Origin: JAUUSJ01 sp051880475
GTDB taxonomy: Bacteria > Bacillota > Clostridia > Lachnospirales > Lachnospiraceae
DNA: 23,941 bases
Direction: 5' to 3'
Assembly: GCA_051880475.1 (NCBI GenBank)
Contig: JBJEOA010000064.1
Location: forward strand, 1-23,941
The notes below the pieces were generated by a model that was not told where the DNA came from, did not search any database, and saw nothing but the letters and a program-made list of their open reading frames with translations. This document shows, piece after piece, positions 7,785 through 15,955 of the stretch (the stretch's first letter is position 1; every line of letters begins with the position of its first letter). The position numbers were made by a program, and so were the translations under genes.

Positions 7785-9143
7785 TCACCCCTTTAGGCTC
7801 TTTACAAGCTCTTTAAATACTTTTCCTCTCACTTCAAAATTTGGGAACATGCCCCAGCTTGCACATGCTGGAGATAAAAGAACACTCTCTCCCTCTTTCG
7901 CCTCCTTCGCACATGTCATCACAGCTTCCTCAAATGTATCTACTATAATCGTATCATAAAATCCACATTCGTTTGCATCTTTTTGAATTTTCTGCGCTGT
8001 AGCTCCAACTAAGACTAATTTCTTAACCTTTCCGTCAAACGCCTCAATCCACTCTTTATAAGATGCGCCTTTATCATATCCTCCGCCGATTAAAACTGTT
8101 TTTGTTTTCATTGCCTGAATTCCCTTAATCGCCGCATCTGGATTTGTTCCCTTTGAGTCATTATAGTAAGCAACTCCGTTAATTGTATCAACATATTCAA
8201 TTCTATGTTCTACACCTGCAAAAGATGTTGCAACTTTTCCAATTACATCAGCTGGCACTCCCATATAGTATGTAATTCCAATTGCTGCTAATACATTTTC
8301 ATGGTTATGTCCACCGAGTAATTTTAAGTCATCTAAGTTACAAACAAAAATTTCTTTTCCTTCCTCTCGGATTACGAACTTCTTATCGATGAGACAAATT
8401 CCCTCCTCTAAAGGAGTAAGACGGCTAAAAAATACCACTCTTGCATTTGTTCGATTTGCCATATCTTTTGTCATCTCATCGTCATAGTTTAAGACAATCA
8501 CATCATCTTTTGTCTGATTCATAGAAATTTTAAGCTTTGTATCTGCGTAATTTTGTAGTGTTCCGTGGCGGTCTAAATGGTCTGGTGTGATATTTAACAC
8601 GGCACTCACAGCTGGGTGGAACTTATGAATTGTCTCAAGTTGAAAACTGCTGATTTCTGCTGCTATTGCAGTATCTTCTCTTGTATCTAACGCCACGTTT
8701 GTAAAAGGAATTCCAATATTTCCAACTACAAAAGTGCTTTCATAATACGCCTTTAAAATTTCTCCAACTAGAGCAGTTGTCGTCGTCTTTCCGTTTGTTC
8801 CTGTGATAGCCGCAATTTTCCCCTTAGAAACTGCATATGCAAGCTCAATCTCACCCCAAATCGGAATATTTTTCTCTGTAAATCGGTTTGCTAAAGGTCC
8901 AAAAGCAGAGATACCAGGGCTTAAGATACAAAGATCACATTTTTCGATACAGTCATCTGTCAACTCTCCAATTACAATCTCAGCCTTTACATTACCGAGC
9001 TTTTCTTGCACATCTTCTTTTTTTAAACTTTCCTTGCCATCATACAAGATTATATTTGCATCTACAGCATCTAATAATTTTGCTGCGCCAATACCGCTAA
9101 TTCCTGTTCCAGCAACAAATACTGTTTTATTTTTTAGTTCCAT
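7785..9143 (-). CDS. murD: UDP-N-acetylmuramoylalanine--D-glutamate ligase MurD
   Basis: This 452-residue Mur ligase adds D-Glu to UDP-MurNAc-L-Ala using ATP. It has the N-terminal nucleotide-binding fold (FVAGTGISGIGAAK), the ATP loop GTNGKTTTT (115-123), NITPDHLDRHG, HNHENVLAAIG and YYNDSKGTNPDA, all typical of MurD. The length is normal. The ATG has GGAGGAAGG directly upstream. A promoter-like sequence and a structured leader of about 100 nt precede it. In most Firmicutes mraY lies immediately before murD. It is not present here. Confidence 0.97.
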   Translation of the reverse strand: MELKNKTVFVAGTGISGIGAAKLLDAVDANIILYDGKESLKKEDVQEKLGNVKAEIVIGELTDDCIEKCDLCILSPGISAFGPLANRFTEKNIPIWGEIELAYAVSKGKIAAITGTNGKTTTTALVGEILKAYYESTFVVGNIGIPFTNVALDTREDTAIAAEISSFQLETIHKFHPAVSAVLNITPDHLDRHGTLQNYADTKLKISMNQTKDDVIVLNYDDEMTKDMANRTNARVVFFSRLTPLEEGICLIDKKFVIREEGKEIFVCNLDDLKLLGGHNHENVLAAIGITYYMGVPADVIGKVATSFAGVEHRIEYVDTINGVAYYNDSKGTNPDAAIKGIQAMKTKTVLIGGGYDKGASYKEWIEAFDGKVKKLVLVGATAQKIQKDANECGFYDTIIVDTFEEAVMTCAKEAKEGESVLLSPACASWGMFPNFEVRGKVFKELVKSLKG

Positions 9144-9180
9144 TGTCCTTCCTCCGTCTTATTTCTATCTAAACTGACAT

Positions 9181-9196
9181 GCCTGCTCTTGCAGGC
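9181..9196 (-). promoter_or_regulatory. GC-rich stem-loop in the murD leader
   Basis: GCCTGC and GCAGGC form a perfect 6-bp stem with a 4-nt loop about 40 nt before the murD start. It is the most GC-rich stretch of an AT-rich spacer. Its role is unknown. A structured leader or an mRNA stability element is possible. Confidence 0.45.
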
Positions 9197-9206
9197 AACC
9201 ATGAAT

Positions 9207-9230
9207 AAAAGTCCTCCACTGGAGTTCTTT
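9207..9230 (-). promoter_or_regulatory. Second hairpin in the murD leader, weak attenuator-like
   Basis: On the minus strand AAAG..CTCC pairs with GGAG..CTTT across a 3-nt loop, with a 2-nt internal mismatch. CTTTTATT follows. It could be a weak terminator for the PBP gene upstream or an attenuator in the murD leader. The stem is too short to be sure. Confidence 0.35.
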
Positions 9231-9250
9231 GCATTTTGATAAACACTCTT

Positions 9251-9279
9251 AGTATAAAACGTTTTTTCCCATTACGCAA
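9251..9279 (-). promoter_or_regulatory. Probable murD promoter
   Basis: The minus strand has TATACT (9251-9256) and TTGCGT (9274-9279) separated by exactly 17 bp, in the 163-bp gap before murD. The -10 is strong and the -35 weak. It would give a leader of about 100 nt containing both hairpins. Confidence 0.45.
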
Positions 9280-9306
9280 GTCCTTCCCAAAATTTTCATA
9301 CTTATC

Positions 9307-11028
9307 TCAGTTTTCTTGAATAAACTTTTGTTCGATTCCAAGATAAGGAAGGACATTTTCAAAAATTTCCCTCATAACAGGGGCCGCAATCGTTCCTCCG
9401 TAATAAGTTCCCTGTGGCTCATCAATTAAAATGATTCCCATCACAATCGGATGCTTAGCTGGTGCAAATCCCAAAAAAGAAGAAATATATTTTTTGGCAC
9501 TTCTTGGGAGCTTCTCGCTCGTTGCAGTCTTTCCACCGATAGAGTATCCTTCAATCGCCGCATTTTTTCCACTTCCCTCTGACACGACAGCCTCCAAAAT
9601 CTCTCTCATAGTAGCTGATGTCTGCTCACTTATCACGCCTTCCTTCTCTGGATACTTTAATATTCCTTTTTTCCCCGTCGTCTCATCTACTATGCTCACC
9701 CCAAAATGTGGTGTTACTAATTTTCCTCCGTTTACAGCCGCACTTGCCGCCCTCAAAAGCTGTAATGGTGTAATCTGAAAAGACTGACCAAATGACATCG
9801 TCGCAAGCTCAACAGCTTTTACGTTTTCCAATTTATGCATAATGGAACTTGCCTCCCCTGGAACATCAATTCCTGTCTTTTCAAATAGACCTAGCCACTC
9901 AAAATATTTATACATATTTTTTGCGCCAAGCCTTGCTCCGACATCCATAAAAACTGGATTGCAAGAATTCATTACTCCCTGCTTAAATGTCTCCCCGCCA
10001 TGACCTCCCGCCTTATGACATCGAATTCTTCTATCCTCCACGATTCGAAAACCTGGACAGGAAAAATTATCGTTTTCGTGGACAACTCCCTCCTCAAGCC
10101 CTGCGGTCGCCGTCACAATTTTAAAAGTAGAGCCCGGCTCGTAAGTATCGTTAATACAAGTATTTCTCCACATCTGATTTAACTCATCTTGTGTCGCATT
10201 CTCCTTTCCCTCAACAGTAAACGGCTCATTTAAGTTAAATTCTGGAATATTTACCATCGCATAAATTTCTCCATTTTGTGGATTCATCAAAATCGCTGAC
10301 ACTCTTTTTGCCTGTTTTTGTAATTTTACTTTCTTTGCGGCTTGTTCCACATATTTTTGAATATTGACATCCAATGACAAATATAAACTTTTTCCATTTA
10401 CTGGCTCCACCCTATCTTCAGCGGCATTTTTTATTTCTACTCCCTTATAATCTGTCAAAGTAAGAATTTTTCCAGATTTTCCCTGTAGATAAGAATCGTA
10501 TTTTACTTCTAACCCGATAATGCCCTGATTATCTCCGCCCGTAAAACCAATTACCTTTGAGGCCAAATCCTCCAAAGGATAATATCTTTTATAGTCCTCA
10601 TCTACCATAATTCCTGCGATTCTCGCCTCTCTTATCTCATCTGCGATTTCTTTTTCTACATTGCTCTTAATTTTCTCTCTCGACGATATTTTCTCCACCT
10701 TTTTCCTCACAGTAGCCTCGTCTATCCCTAACTTTTTCGATAATAATTTAATCGCTTTTTCTGGCTCTTTTATCTGACTATAGATTACTGAAACTGTGCA
10801 GACTTGCTTATTATCTGCCAACTTTACTCCGTTTCTGTCATAGATAATTCCCCTCGCTGCCTTTATCTCCCTCTCTCTTTGATGTAAATCTAGCGCTAAT
10901 TTGCTATAATACGAAGCCTGATTTAACATCAAATATCCTAATCTGACACTAAGTCCAAGACTAAAAACAGTAAATACAGATACAACAATCGCTAATTTTC
11001 TTTTTTGAAAAACTTTTATTTTCTTCAT
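9307..11028 (-). CDS. spoVD: Class B penicillin-binding protein, SpoVD-like, with KTA in place of KTG
   Basis: This 573-residue bitopic transpeptidase has one N-terminal membrane anchor (about residues 12-30). A dimerisation domain begins with the R.GIIYDRNG motif, and a transpeptidase domain follows. Motifs seen are STFK (Ser300 nucleophile, Lys303), SCN (355-357) and KTA (500-502), where almost all penicillin-binding enzymes have KTG. There is no C-terminal PASTA domain. It is the second of two tandem class B PBPs. In Bacillus that position is spoVD, which makes cortex peptidoglycan during sporulation, and this is the basis for the symbol. A strong terminator lies just upstream of the start and the ribosome site is weak (AAGAG). 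A second vegetative division PBP is the alternative. Confidence 0.85.
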   Translation of the reverse strand: MKKIKVFQKRKLAIVVSVFTVFSLGLSVRLGYLMLNQASYYSKLALDLHQREREIKAARGIIYDRNGVKLADNKQVCTVSVIYSQIKEPEKAIKLLSKKLGIDEATVRKKVEKISSREKIKSNVEKEIADEIREARIAGIMVDEDYKRYYPLEDLASKVIGFTGGDNQGIIGLEVKYDSYLQGKSGKILTLTDYKGVEIKNAAEDRVEPVNGKSLYLSLDVNIQKYVEQAAKKVKLQKQAKRVSAILMNPQNGEIYAMVNIPEFNLNEPFTVEGKENATQDELNQMWRNTCINDTYEPGSTFKIVTATAGLEEGVVHENDNFSCPGFRIVEDRRIRCHKAGGHGGETFKQGVMNSCNPVFMDVGARLGAKNMYKYFEWLGLFEKTGIDVPGEASSIMHKLENVKAVELATMSFGQSFQITPLQLLRAASAAVNGGKLVTPHFGVSIVDETTGKKGILKYPEKEGVISEQTSATMREILEAVVSEGSGKNAAIEGYSIGGKTATSEKLPRSAKKYISSFLGFAPAKHPIVMGIILIDEPQGTYYGGTIAAPVMREIFENVLPYLGIEQKFIQEN

Positions 11029-11061
11029 TTTTGCTCTTTTTCTTTTATCCTATGAAAAAGA

Positions 11062-11093
11062 AAAAGGGAAAAGACCGATATCTTTTCCCTTTT
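11062..11093 (-). terminator. Strong intrinsic terminator between the two PBP genes
   Basis: A perfect 13-bp inverted repeat (11062-11074 with 11081-11093) with a 6-nt loop is followed on the minus strand by TCTTTTTC. It sits about 18 nt after the stop of the first PBP gene and 33 nt before the start of the second. It is close to symmetrical, with a T run on the plus strand too. Confidence 0.88.
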
Positions 11094-11110
11094 ATTTTTC
11101 TATCATTATT

Positions 11111-13069
11111 CTAATTTGTACTTTGCTGCTTTTGTTCTGTCTCGGATTTTGGCACATTCAATTCCTTTAAAATTCTCTCCATACAAGCTTGCTCAATCTG
11201 AACTGAATGAATGGTACCTGTTGTCTGGTCTGCAAGTTTTGGCTCATCAATAACGACATACACAACAAGCTGTGGGTTCTCAACTGGGGCAAATCCGATA
11301 AAAGAAGTAATATATCTTTTCTTATCTCGAGGAAGTTTTTCGGCTGTACCAGTCTTACCGCCGACTGTATATCCTTCTACAGCCGCACTTTTAGCAGTAC
11401 CATTCACAACGGTATCGTGCATATAGTTTTTCATTGTCTCAGATACTCCGGCAGAGACCGTTTCCTTTACTAATTTCTTATCTATATTTTCAATTACACC
11501 TCCATTTGCATCTATAACTTGCTTTACCATATGTGGCTCATAATAATATCCTCCGTTAATTAGAGAGGAAAAAGCAGCTCCAAGCTGAAGCATCGTAACA
11601 TTAAAGTTTTGTCCAAAGGAGTTTGTTGCTAAGTCTACACTTCCCATTCTCTCCTCTGTATAAATAAGCTTACTCGTATCTGCCTCACCTGGCAAATCAA
11701 TTCCTGTTTTTTTGCCAAAATTAAAAGCGGCCTGATAATCACAAAACTTTTGTTTTCCAAGTTTTAAGCCAATCTGCATTAAAGCGACATTGCAAGATTC
11801 AGAAACAACTTTATTAAATGCAATTGTTCCATGTGTATGGGCACAGTTAATTTTTCTATCCTCTACTTGCATATAGCCGGGACAGAGGAAATATTCGTTG
11901 CCCTTATAGGCACTCTCTTCTAATCCCATAGCCACAGTAAACGGCTTTGCCGTAGAACCAGGCTCAAATGTATCATTTAAAATAGGGTTTCTCCATAGAG
12001 CCGTCAGGGCATCTAATGTCGTTACAATCTCATCATCTGACTCTCTCTTAACCTCTACGCCATTATCTTCATAAGTCTGATTTTGTTCAAACTTTCTAAT
12101 CTGAGCTTCGGTATATTTTCCAAGCAATGCTCCCGTATCTCTAGGCTTATTTAAATCATACGGATAGGAGGAAGCCATACCAAGAATCTCTCCATTGTTT
12201 GGATTCATTACCAAAATAGAGGTATTTTTAGATCCAATCTTAGAATCGTATTTTTCTAATTCTTCTTCTATAATCTTTTGAACATTATAATTTATTGTAG
12301 AGACAATCGAATTACCGTCCGTTGGATTTTCAACAGAAGTCTCTAAAGTCAATTCTTCATTTAGATAACTATATTGCCTTCCGTCAACACCATTTAATGT
12401 ATCATTATATTGTTGTTCTAGTCCCCAGTTACCACTATTGCCACCTACAGTAAATCCAAGTATACGACAGGCAAGCGTCTTGTGAGGATAAACTCTTCTA
12501 TATTCCTCCTCAAAATAAACTCCTGTAATCTTAGAAGCCTCTTTTATCTCATTCTTTTCTTTTTCAGACATATCGTCTGTAATTTTTGTCTTCCCCTTAT
12601 TCATATACTCTTTTAATGCATTTGCCTGGTCATAAGAAAGATTTCTCTTATACTGTACATAATAAGAGTCTTTATTCGATTCAAGCGTTTTTAAAATAGC
12701 ATCTTTATCTAATTCTAAATATTTAGAAAGGGCATTTAACGTTATCGTTAAACTCTGTGCGTATTTCGTCTTTCCAGTATCATCTTTTTCTGTCTTTAAC
12801 ATATTCTTTGGCTCTAAAATTAGATGATATACTTTCTCATTTGAGACTAGTATCTTGCCATTGCAGTCGTAAATTTTTCCTCTCTCGTAAGGAATAATCG
12901 TACTGCTATGACCTTGCTGACCTAAGACGATTCTTTCAAACTCTTCTCCCTTATTTACATTCCAAAATATTAAACGCCCTGCTAATACAAGAAAAATTGC
13001 TATAATAACTAAAAATACTATAAATAATTTTCCTTGCATAAACTGGGCCATTTTTTTGTTCTTCTTCAT
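11111..13069 (-). CDS. ftsI: Class B penicillin-binding protein, FtsI/PBP2B-like
   Basis: This 652-residue septal transpeptidase crosslinks peptidoglycan made by FtsW. A membrane anchor lies at about residues 15-36, followed by the dimerisation domain (IIPYERGKIYDCNG, then YRRVYPHKTLACRILGF). The transpeptidase domain carries STAK (Ser372, Lys375), SCN (425-427) and KTGT (572-575), all intact. No PASTA domains follow. The ATG has AGGTGG 10 nt upstream. It sits directly after ftsL, the position of pbpB/ftsI in Firmicutes dcw clusters. Compared with the next PBP it has an extra stretch of about 35 residues before the nucleophile (around 311-350). Confidence 0.9.
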   Translation of the reverse strand: MKKNKKMAQFMQGKLFIVFLVIIAIFLVLAGRLIFWNVNKGEEFERIVLGQQGHSSTIIPYERGKIYDCNGKILVSNEKVYHLILEPKNMLKTEKDDTGKTKYAQSLTITLNALSKYLELDKDAILKTLESNKDSYYVQYKRNLSYDQANALKEYMNKGKTKITDDMSEKEKNEIKEASKITGVYFEEEYRRVYPHKTLACRILGFTVGGNSGNWGLEQQYNDTLNGVDGRQYSYLNEELTLETSVENPTDGNSIVSTINYNVQKIIEEELEKYDSKIGSKNTSILVMNPNNGEILGMASSYPYDLNKPRDTGALLGKYTEAQIRKFEQNQTYEDNGVEVKRESDDEIVTTLDALTALWRNPILNDTFEPGSTAKPFTVAMGLEESAYKGNEYFLCPGYMQVEDRKINCAHTHGTIAFNKVVSESCNVALMQIGLKLGKQKFCDYQAAFNFGKKTGIDLPGEADTSKLIYTEERMGSVDLATNSFGQNFNVTMLQLGAAFSSLINGGYYYEPHMVKQVIDANGGVIENIDKKLVKETVSAGVSETMKNYMHDTVVNGTAKSAAVEGYTVGGKTGTAEKLPRDKKRYITSFIGFAPVENPQLVVYVVIDEPKLADQTTGTIHSVQIEQACMERILKELNVPKSETEQKQQSTN

Positions 13070-13089
13070 ATAATAAATTCCACCTATTT

Positions 13090-13605
13090 CTAATCAGATT
13101 CAGGTACCTGCTCATACTGCTTTACATAATCAGCATTTACGCCATCATAATAAATGATTTGACTTTGTGTTGGTTCCTGTAATCCTAAAGAATTTATAGC
13201 AAAATCTCGAATTTCCTCTAAATCTATCGATTTTTCCAAATTTGCTTTCTTTGCATGATTCTCATTCACTATCGCAGCCAACTCTTTTTGTTTAGATGTA
13301 ATCAAATTGATTTGTGTATTCAATTTGTTTTGTCCTGTCAAATAAGCAATACAAATAATAACAATCGCAGTAAGAGCCACAGTCAAAACAACGGTATAAC
13401 TAGCATTAAACTCCATCGCTTTTTCTCTATTTCTTTTTACGTAACTTGACACTCTTTTCTTTTTTTGTTTTGTTTGTTTGTTTGTTACAACAGGAGTTTG
13501 GTTCTCTCTCGGTTCTGGAATATGCACAACTTCTTCGTCTAATTTTCTGACGTTATTCCCATATATAAGCTGATATCTCTCCAATCTTTTTTCGTTAAGA
13601 TCCAT
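13090..13605 (-). CDS. ftsL: FtsL-like septum formation protein
   Basis: This 171-residue protein has the FtsL/DivIC layout: a basic, disordered cytoplasmic tail (about 1-70), one membrane helix (TVVLTVALTAIVIICIAYL, about 71-90) and an extracytoplasmic coiled coil rich in Leu/Ile heptads (about 95-135). IRDFAINSLGLQEPTQSQII follows, a typical end of these proteins. Sequence conservation is low in this family, so the call rests on topology and position between rsmH and the septal PBP. The ATG has an AGGGG site 5-6 nt upstream. FtsL would bridge FtsQ/DivIB and the FtsW-PBP enzyme pair. Confidence 0.82.
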   Translation of the reverse strand: MDLNEKRLERYQLIYGNNVRKLDEEVVHIPEPRENQTPVVTNKQTKQKKKRVSSYVKRNREKAMEFNASYTVVLTVALTAIVIICIAYLTGQNKLNTQINLITSKQKELAAIVNENHAKKANLEKSIDLEEIRDFAINSLGLQEPTQSQIIYYDGVNADYVKQYEQVPESD

Positions 13606-13663
13606 AGCTACCCCTATCTTTCTATCTGTTACAGCTTTTCGCTTAATTTTAATTCTATTTCTA

Positions 13664-14620
13664 TCATTGTTGAGAATGAGCTAGTTTACGCTCAAACACT
13701 CTCAGCTTCGCACTTTTCGCTCGACTATTTTGCTCTAGCTCTATCGGTGAAGGTAAAATAGGTTTTTTAGATACGAATTTTCCTTTTGATACATTGCCAC
13801 AGACACAAATTGGAAAATTCGATGGGCAAGTACAAGGAGATTCATTCTTTTTCATAATGTTTTTTACAATCCTATCCTCTAGTGAATGAAATGTTATCAC
13901 ACAGAGTCTTCCTCCATCACCTAATAAATCTATCATACTATCTAAACTATCTGCAAGTACGGTGAGTTCTTGGTTTAATTCAATTCTTATAGCCTGATAA
14001 GTTCTCTTAGATGGATGTCCACCAACTGCCCTCATCTTAGCTGGAATCGCTGCCTTAATAATATCGTTTAACTGCCCCGCTGTGCTTATTACATATTTTT
14101 GGCGCTCTTTCACAATATGCTTGGCAATATTTTTAGCGAACTTTTCTTCCCCGTAATTTTTAATAATCCGAAAAAGCTCCATCTCACTATAAGTATTTAC
14201 GATATCTTTTGCTGTCAATTCTTGTCTTTGATCCATCCTCATATCAAGCGGTGCATCTGCTTCACGATAAGTAAAGCCCCTTTCCTTATTGTCCAACTGA
14301 TAAGAAGATACCCCAAGATCTAATAAAATCCCATCTACTTTTTCTATCGAATGTTCGTAGAGCATCTCTTTCATAAGAGAAAAATTACTCCGAATGATTG
14401 TTACTCTATCACAAAACGGTTCTAATCTCTTTGTCGCAGTCGAAATAGCAGCGTCATCTTGGTCAAAGCCAATCAATCTTCCTTTTGGTGAAAGTCTCTT
14501 AGCTATCTCAAAACTATGTCCCGCTCCTCCTAGAGTTCCATCCACATAAATTCCATCTGAATGAATATTAAGATTCTCTATACATTCTTCTAGTAATACA
14601 GATTTATGTTTAAATTCCAT
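13664..14620 (-). CDS. rsmH: 16S rRNA (cytosine-1402-N4)-methyltransferase RsmH (MraW)
   Basis: This 318-residue SAM-dependent methyltransferase modifies C1402 in the ribosomal P site. It has the N-terminal HKSVLLEECIENL, the SAM-binding DGTLGGAGHS, GFDQD and DGILLDLGVSSYQLD. Near the C-terminus it has ITFHSLEDRIVK followed by a Cys-rich insertion (CTCPSNFPICVCG) and PSPIELEQNSRAKSAKLRV. The ATG follows AAGAGG. It is the first gene of the dcw cluster here. mraZ, its usual upstream neighbour, is not present. A well-spaced promoter and a hairpin leader lie upstream. Confidence 0.97.
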   Translation of the reverse strand: MEFKHKSVLLEECIENLNIHSDGIYVDGTLGGAGHSFEIAKRLSPKGRLIGFDQDDAAISTATKRLEPFCDRVTIIRSNFSLMKEMLYEHSIEKVDGILLDLGVSSYQLDNKERGFTYREADAPLDMRMDQRQELTAKDIVNTYSEMELFRIIKNYGEEKFAKNIAKHIVKERQKYVISTAGQLNDIIKAAIPAKMRAVGGHPSKRTYQAIRIELNQELTVLADSLDSMIDLLGDGGRLCVITFHSLEDRIVKNIMKKNESPCTCPSNFPICVCGNVSKGKFVSKKPILPSPIELEQNSRAKSAKLRVFERKLAHSQQ

Positions 14621-14653
14621 TTTTTTATTTCCTCTTAATTCTAATTGACATTC

Positions 14654-14675
14654 GTAGTTTTATATTTAAAACTAC
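14654..14675 (-). promoter_or_regulatory. Hairpin near the 5' end of the rsmH leader
   Basis: GTAGTTTTA and TAAAACTAC form a perfect 9-bp stem with a 4-nt loop, extended by CATT/AATG with small bulges. It falls just after the predicted transcription start and about 34 nt before the rsmH ATG. No T run follows on the minus strand, so it is not a classical terminator. Confidence 0.5.
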
Positions 14676-14689
14676 AAAATGTTATATTC

Positions 14690-14718
14690 ATTTTATCTTA
14701 TTCACTCATAGTTTTCAA
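14690..14718 (-). promoter_or_regulatory. Probable promoter of the rsmH-ftsL-PBP operon
   Basis: The minus strand has TTGAAA (14713-14718) and TAAAAT (14690-14695) with an ideal 17-bp spacer. Each hexamer matches the sigma-A consensus at five of six positions. It implies a leader of about 60 nt. A 14-bp perfect palindrome, GAATAATATTATTC (14729-14742), lies 10 bp upstream of the -35 and could be a regulator site or a chance AT palindrome. Confidence 0.6.
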
Positions 14719-14881
14719 GTGCTTTTATGAATAATATTATTCTTTTTTTGTTTTTTATTGCATATAAAAAAAGAAAATTTTTAGCAAATTGTATCTAATA
14801 TAACAATTTTTTATCTTTGTATTTCTATATTCACTATACAATTCTAAATTTTTTTTGTTGTTTCGAACATATTTTCTTGAG

Positions 14882-15778
14882 TTAAATAGACTTTTGTCTA
14901 TTATTTAATTTATGTTTGTAAATAATTATAAATAGCGATGCTGTCGCCATGAGAGCACATACAACCTGTGTAATTGCAATTCCCGTATTTGCAATTTGTA
15001 ATTGATCAACTCGAAGGGATTCTATAAAAAATCTCCCTACTCCGTAACAAGTTAAATAAATTGCAAAACATTCTCCTGTGAAACATTTTCTCTTTCTATA
15101 CCATAAAATGAGAATTAAAACCGCAATATTCCATAAAGATTCATATAAAAAAGTAGGATGTACTTGAATATATGCGATATTAACGCCATTTATCACTATT
15201 TCTTTTGTATGCTCTAAAAGTTTTGTCGCCTCAATTTCTCCAAGTCGATTCATTTTTTCAAAAAATCCAACTGGAATTTGCATAGCAAAAAGAGAATCCG
15301 TATAACCTCCAAATGCTTCTCTATTAAAGAAATTTCCCCATCTTCCCATAATTTGTCCAACTAATAATCCTGGCACTAACATATCTGCCATGTCAAAAAA
15401 AGAAAGTTTTCTTTTTTTAGAAAATATTATCAAGACGATAACAGCCGCTATCACTCCTCCGAGTATGGCAAGACCGCCAAGACGAAGATTTAAAATTTCA
15501 TTTAGATGATTTTTATAATAAGACCATGAAAATATGACATAGTAAGCTCTCGCCCCTAAAATAGCTGGAAGCATTGCCCATAATAAATAATCTAAATATA
15601 CTTCTGGATCTTTCTTGTCTTTTTTTGCTAAATATTGTACGAGCAATAAGCCCATGATAAACCCGGCAGCAATAATTATGCCGTAAAAACGAATTTCAAA
15701 GCCTCCTATCGTAATTCCTGTTCCTACAGACGAAAGCGTAATATGAAGGTTTGGGAAACGAATATCATTATATTCCAT
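14882..15778 (-). CDS. lgt: Prolipoprotein diacylglyceryl transferase Lgt
   Basis: This 298-residue integral membrane enzyme transfers diacylglycerol from phosphatidylglycerol to the lipobox Cys of prolipoproteins. About seven membrane segments are visible. The Lgt signature GRWGNFFNREAFGG contains the essential Arg, GGLAILGG precedes it, and YGVGRFFIESLRVDQL lies near the C-terminus with further conserved Arg and Glu. I choose the ATG at 15778, which has TTGGAG 8 nt upstream. A GTG three codons earlier (15787) overlaps that site. The gene stands alone between the hairpin after ychF and the rsmH promoter. No convincing terminator or strong promoter for lgt is seen. Confidence 0.96.
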   Translation of the reverse strand: MEYNDIRFPNLHITLSSVGTGITIGGFEIRFYGIIIAAGFIMGLLLVQYLAKKDKKDPEVYLDYLLWAMLPAILGARAYYVIFSWSYYKNHLNEILNLRLGGLAILGGVIAAVIVLIIFSKKRKLSFFDMADMLVPGLLVGQIMGRWGNFFNREAFGGYTDSLFAMQIPVGFFEKMNRLGEIEATKLLEHTKEIVINGVNIAYIQVHPTFLYESLWNIAVLILILWYRKRKCFTGECFAIYLTCYGVGRFFIESLRVDQLQIANTGIAITQVVCALMATASLFIIIYKHKLNNRQKSI

Positions 15779-15886
15779 TTTTATCACTCCAATCTTTTTT
15801 CTATACTCTAGCTACTTTCATAAACAAACCTATGAATACGCCACAAAATTATCCTATTTTTCTTTTTGGTGACAATTTAAGTAGCC

Positions 15887-15931
15887 AAATGCCGAAGCAA
15901 ATTTGAGCAAACTCAATTTACTTCGGCATTT
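15887..15931 (-). terminator. Hairpin terminator after ychF
   Basis: AAATGCCGAAG (15887-15897) pairs perfectly with CTTCGGCATTT (15921-15931). The interior adds AAATTTGAG against CTCAATTT with one bulge. It starts about 25 nt after the ychF stop. The following T tract on the minus strand is short, so efficiency is uncertain. Confidence 0.65.
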
Positions 15932-15955
15932 CATAAAAATTTCTATAGCAATTTA

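Noticed and set aside
11041..11061. CATAGGAT before the SpoVD-like gene as a sigma-E promoter -10
   Set aside because: It is only a partial match, and no suitable -35 element lies at the required distance because the terminator occupies that stretch.
14750..14881. Terminator for lgt in the AT-rich spacer
   Set aside because: Only a 7-bp AT stem (14786-14792 with 14803-14809) with a 10-nt loop is seen, 70 bp or more after the stop, too weak to call.
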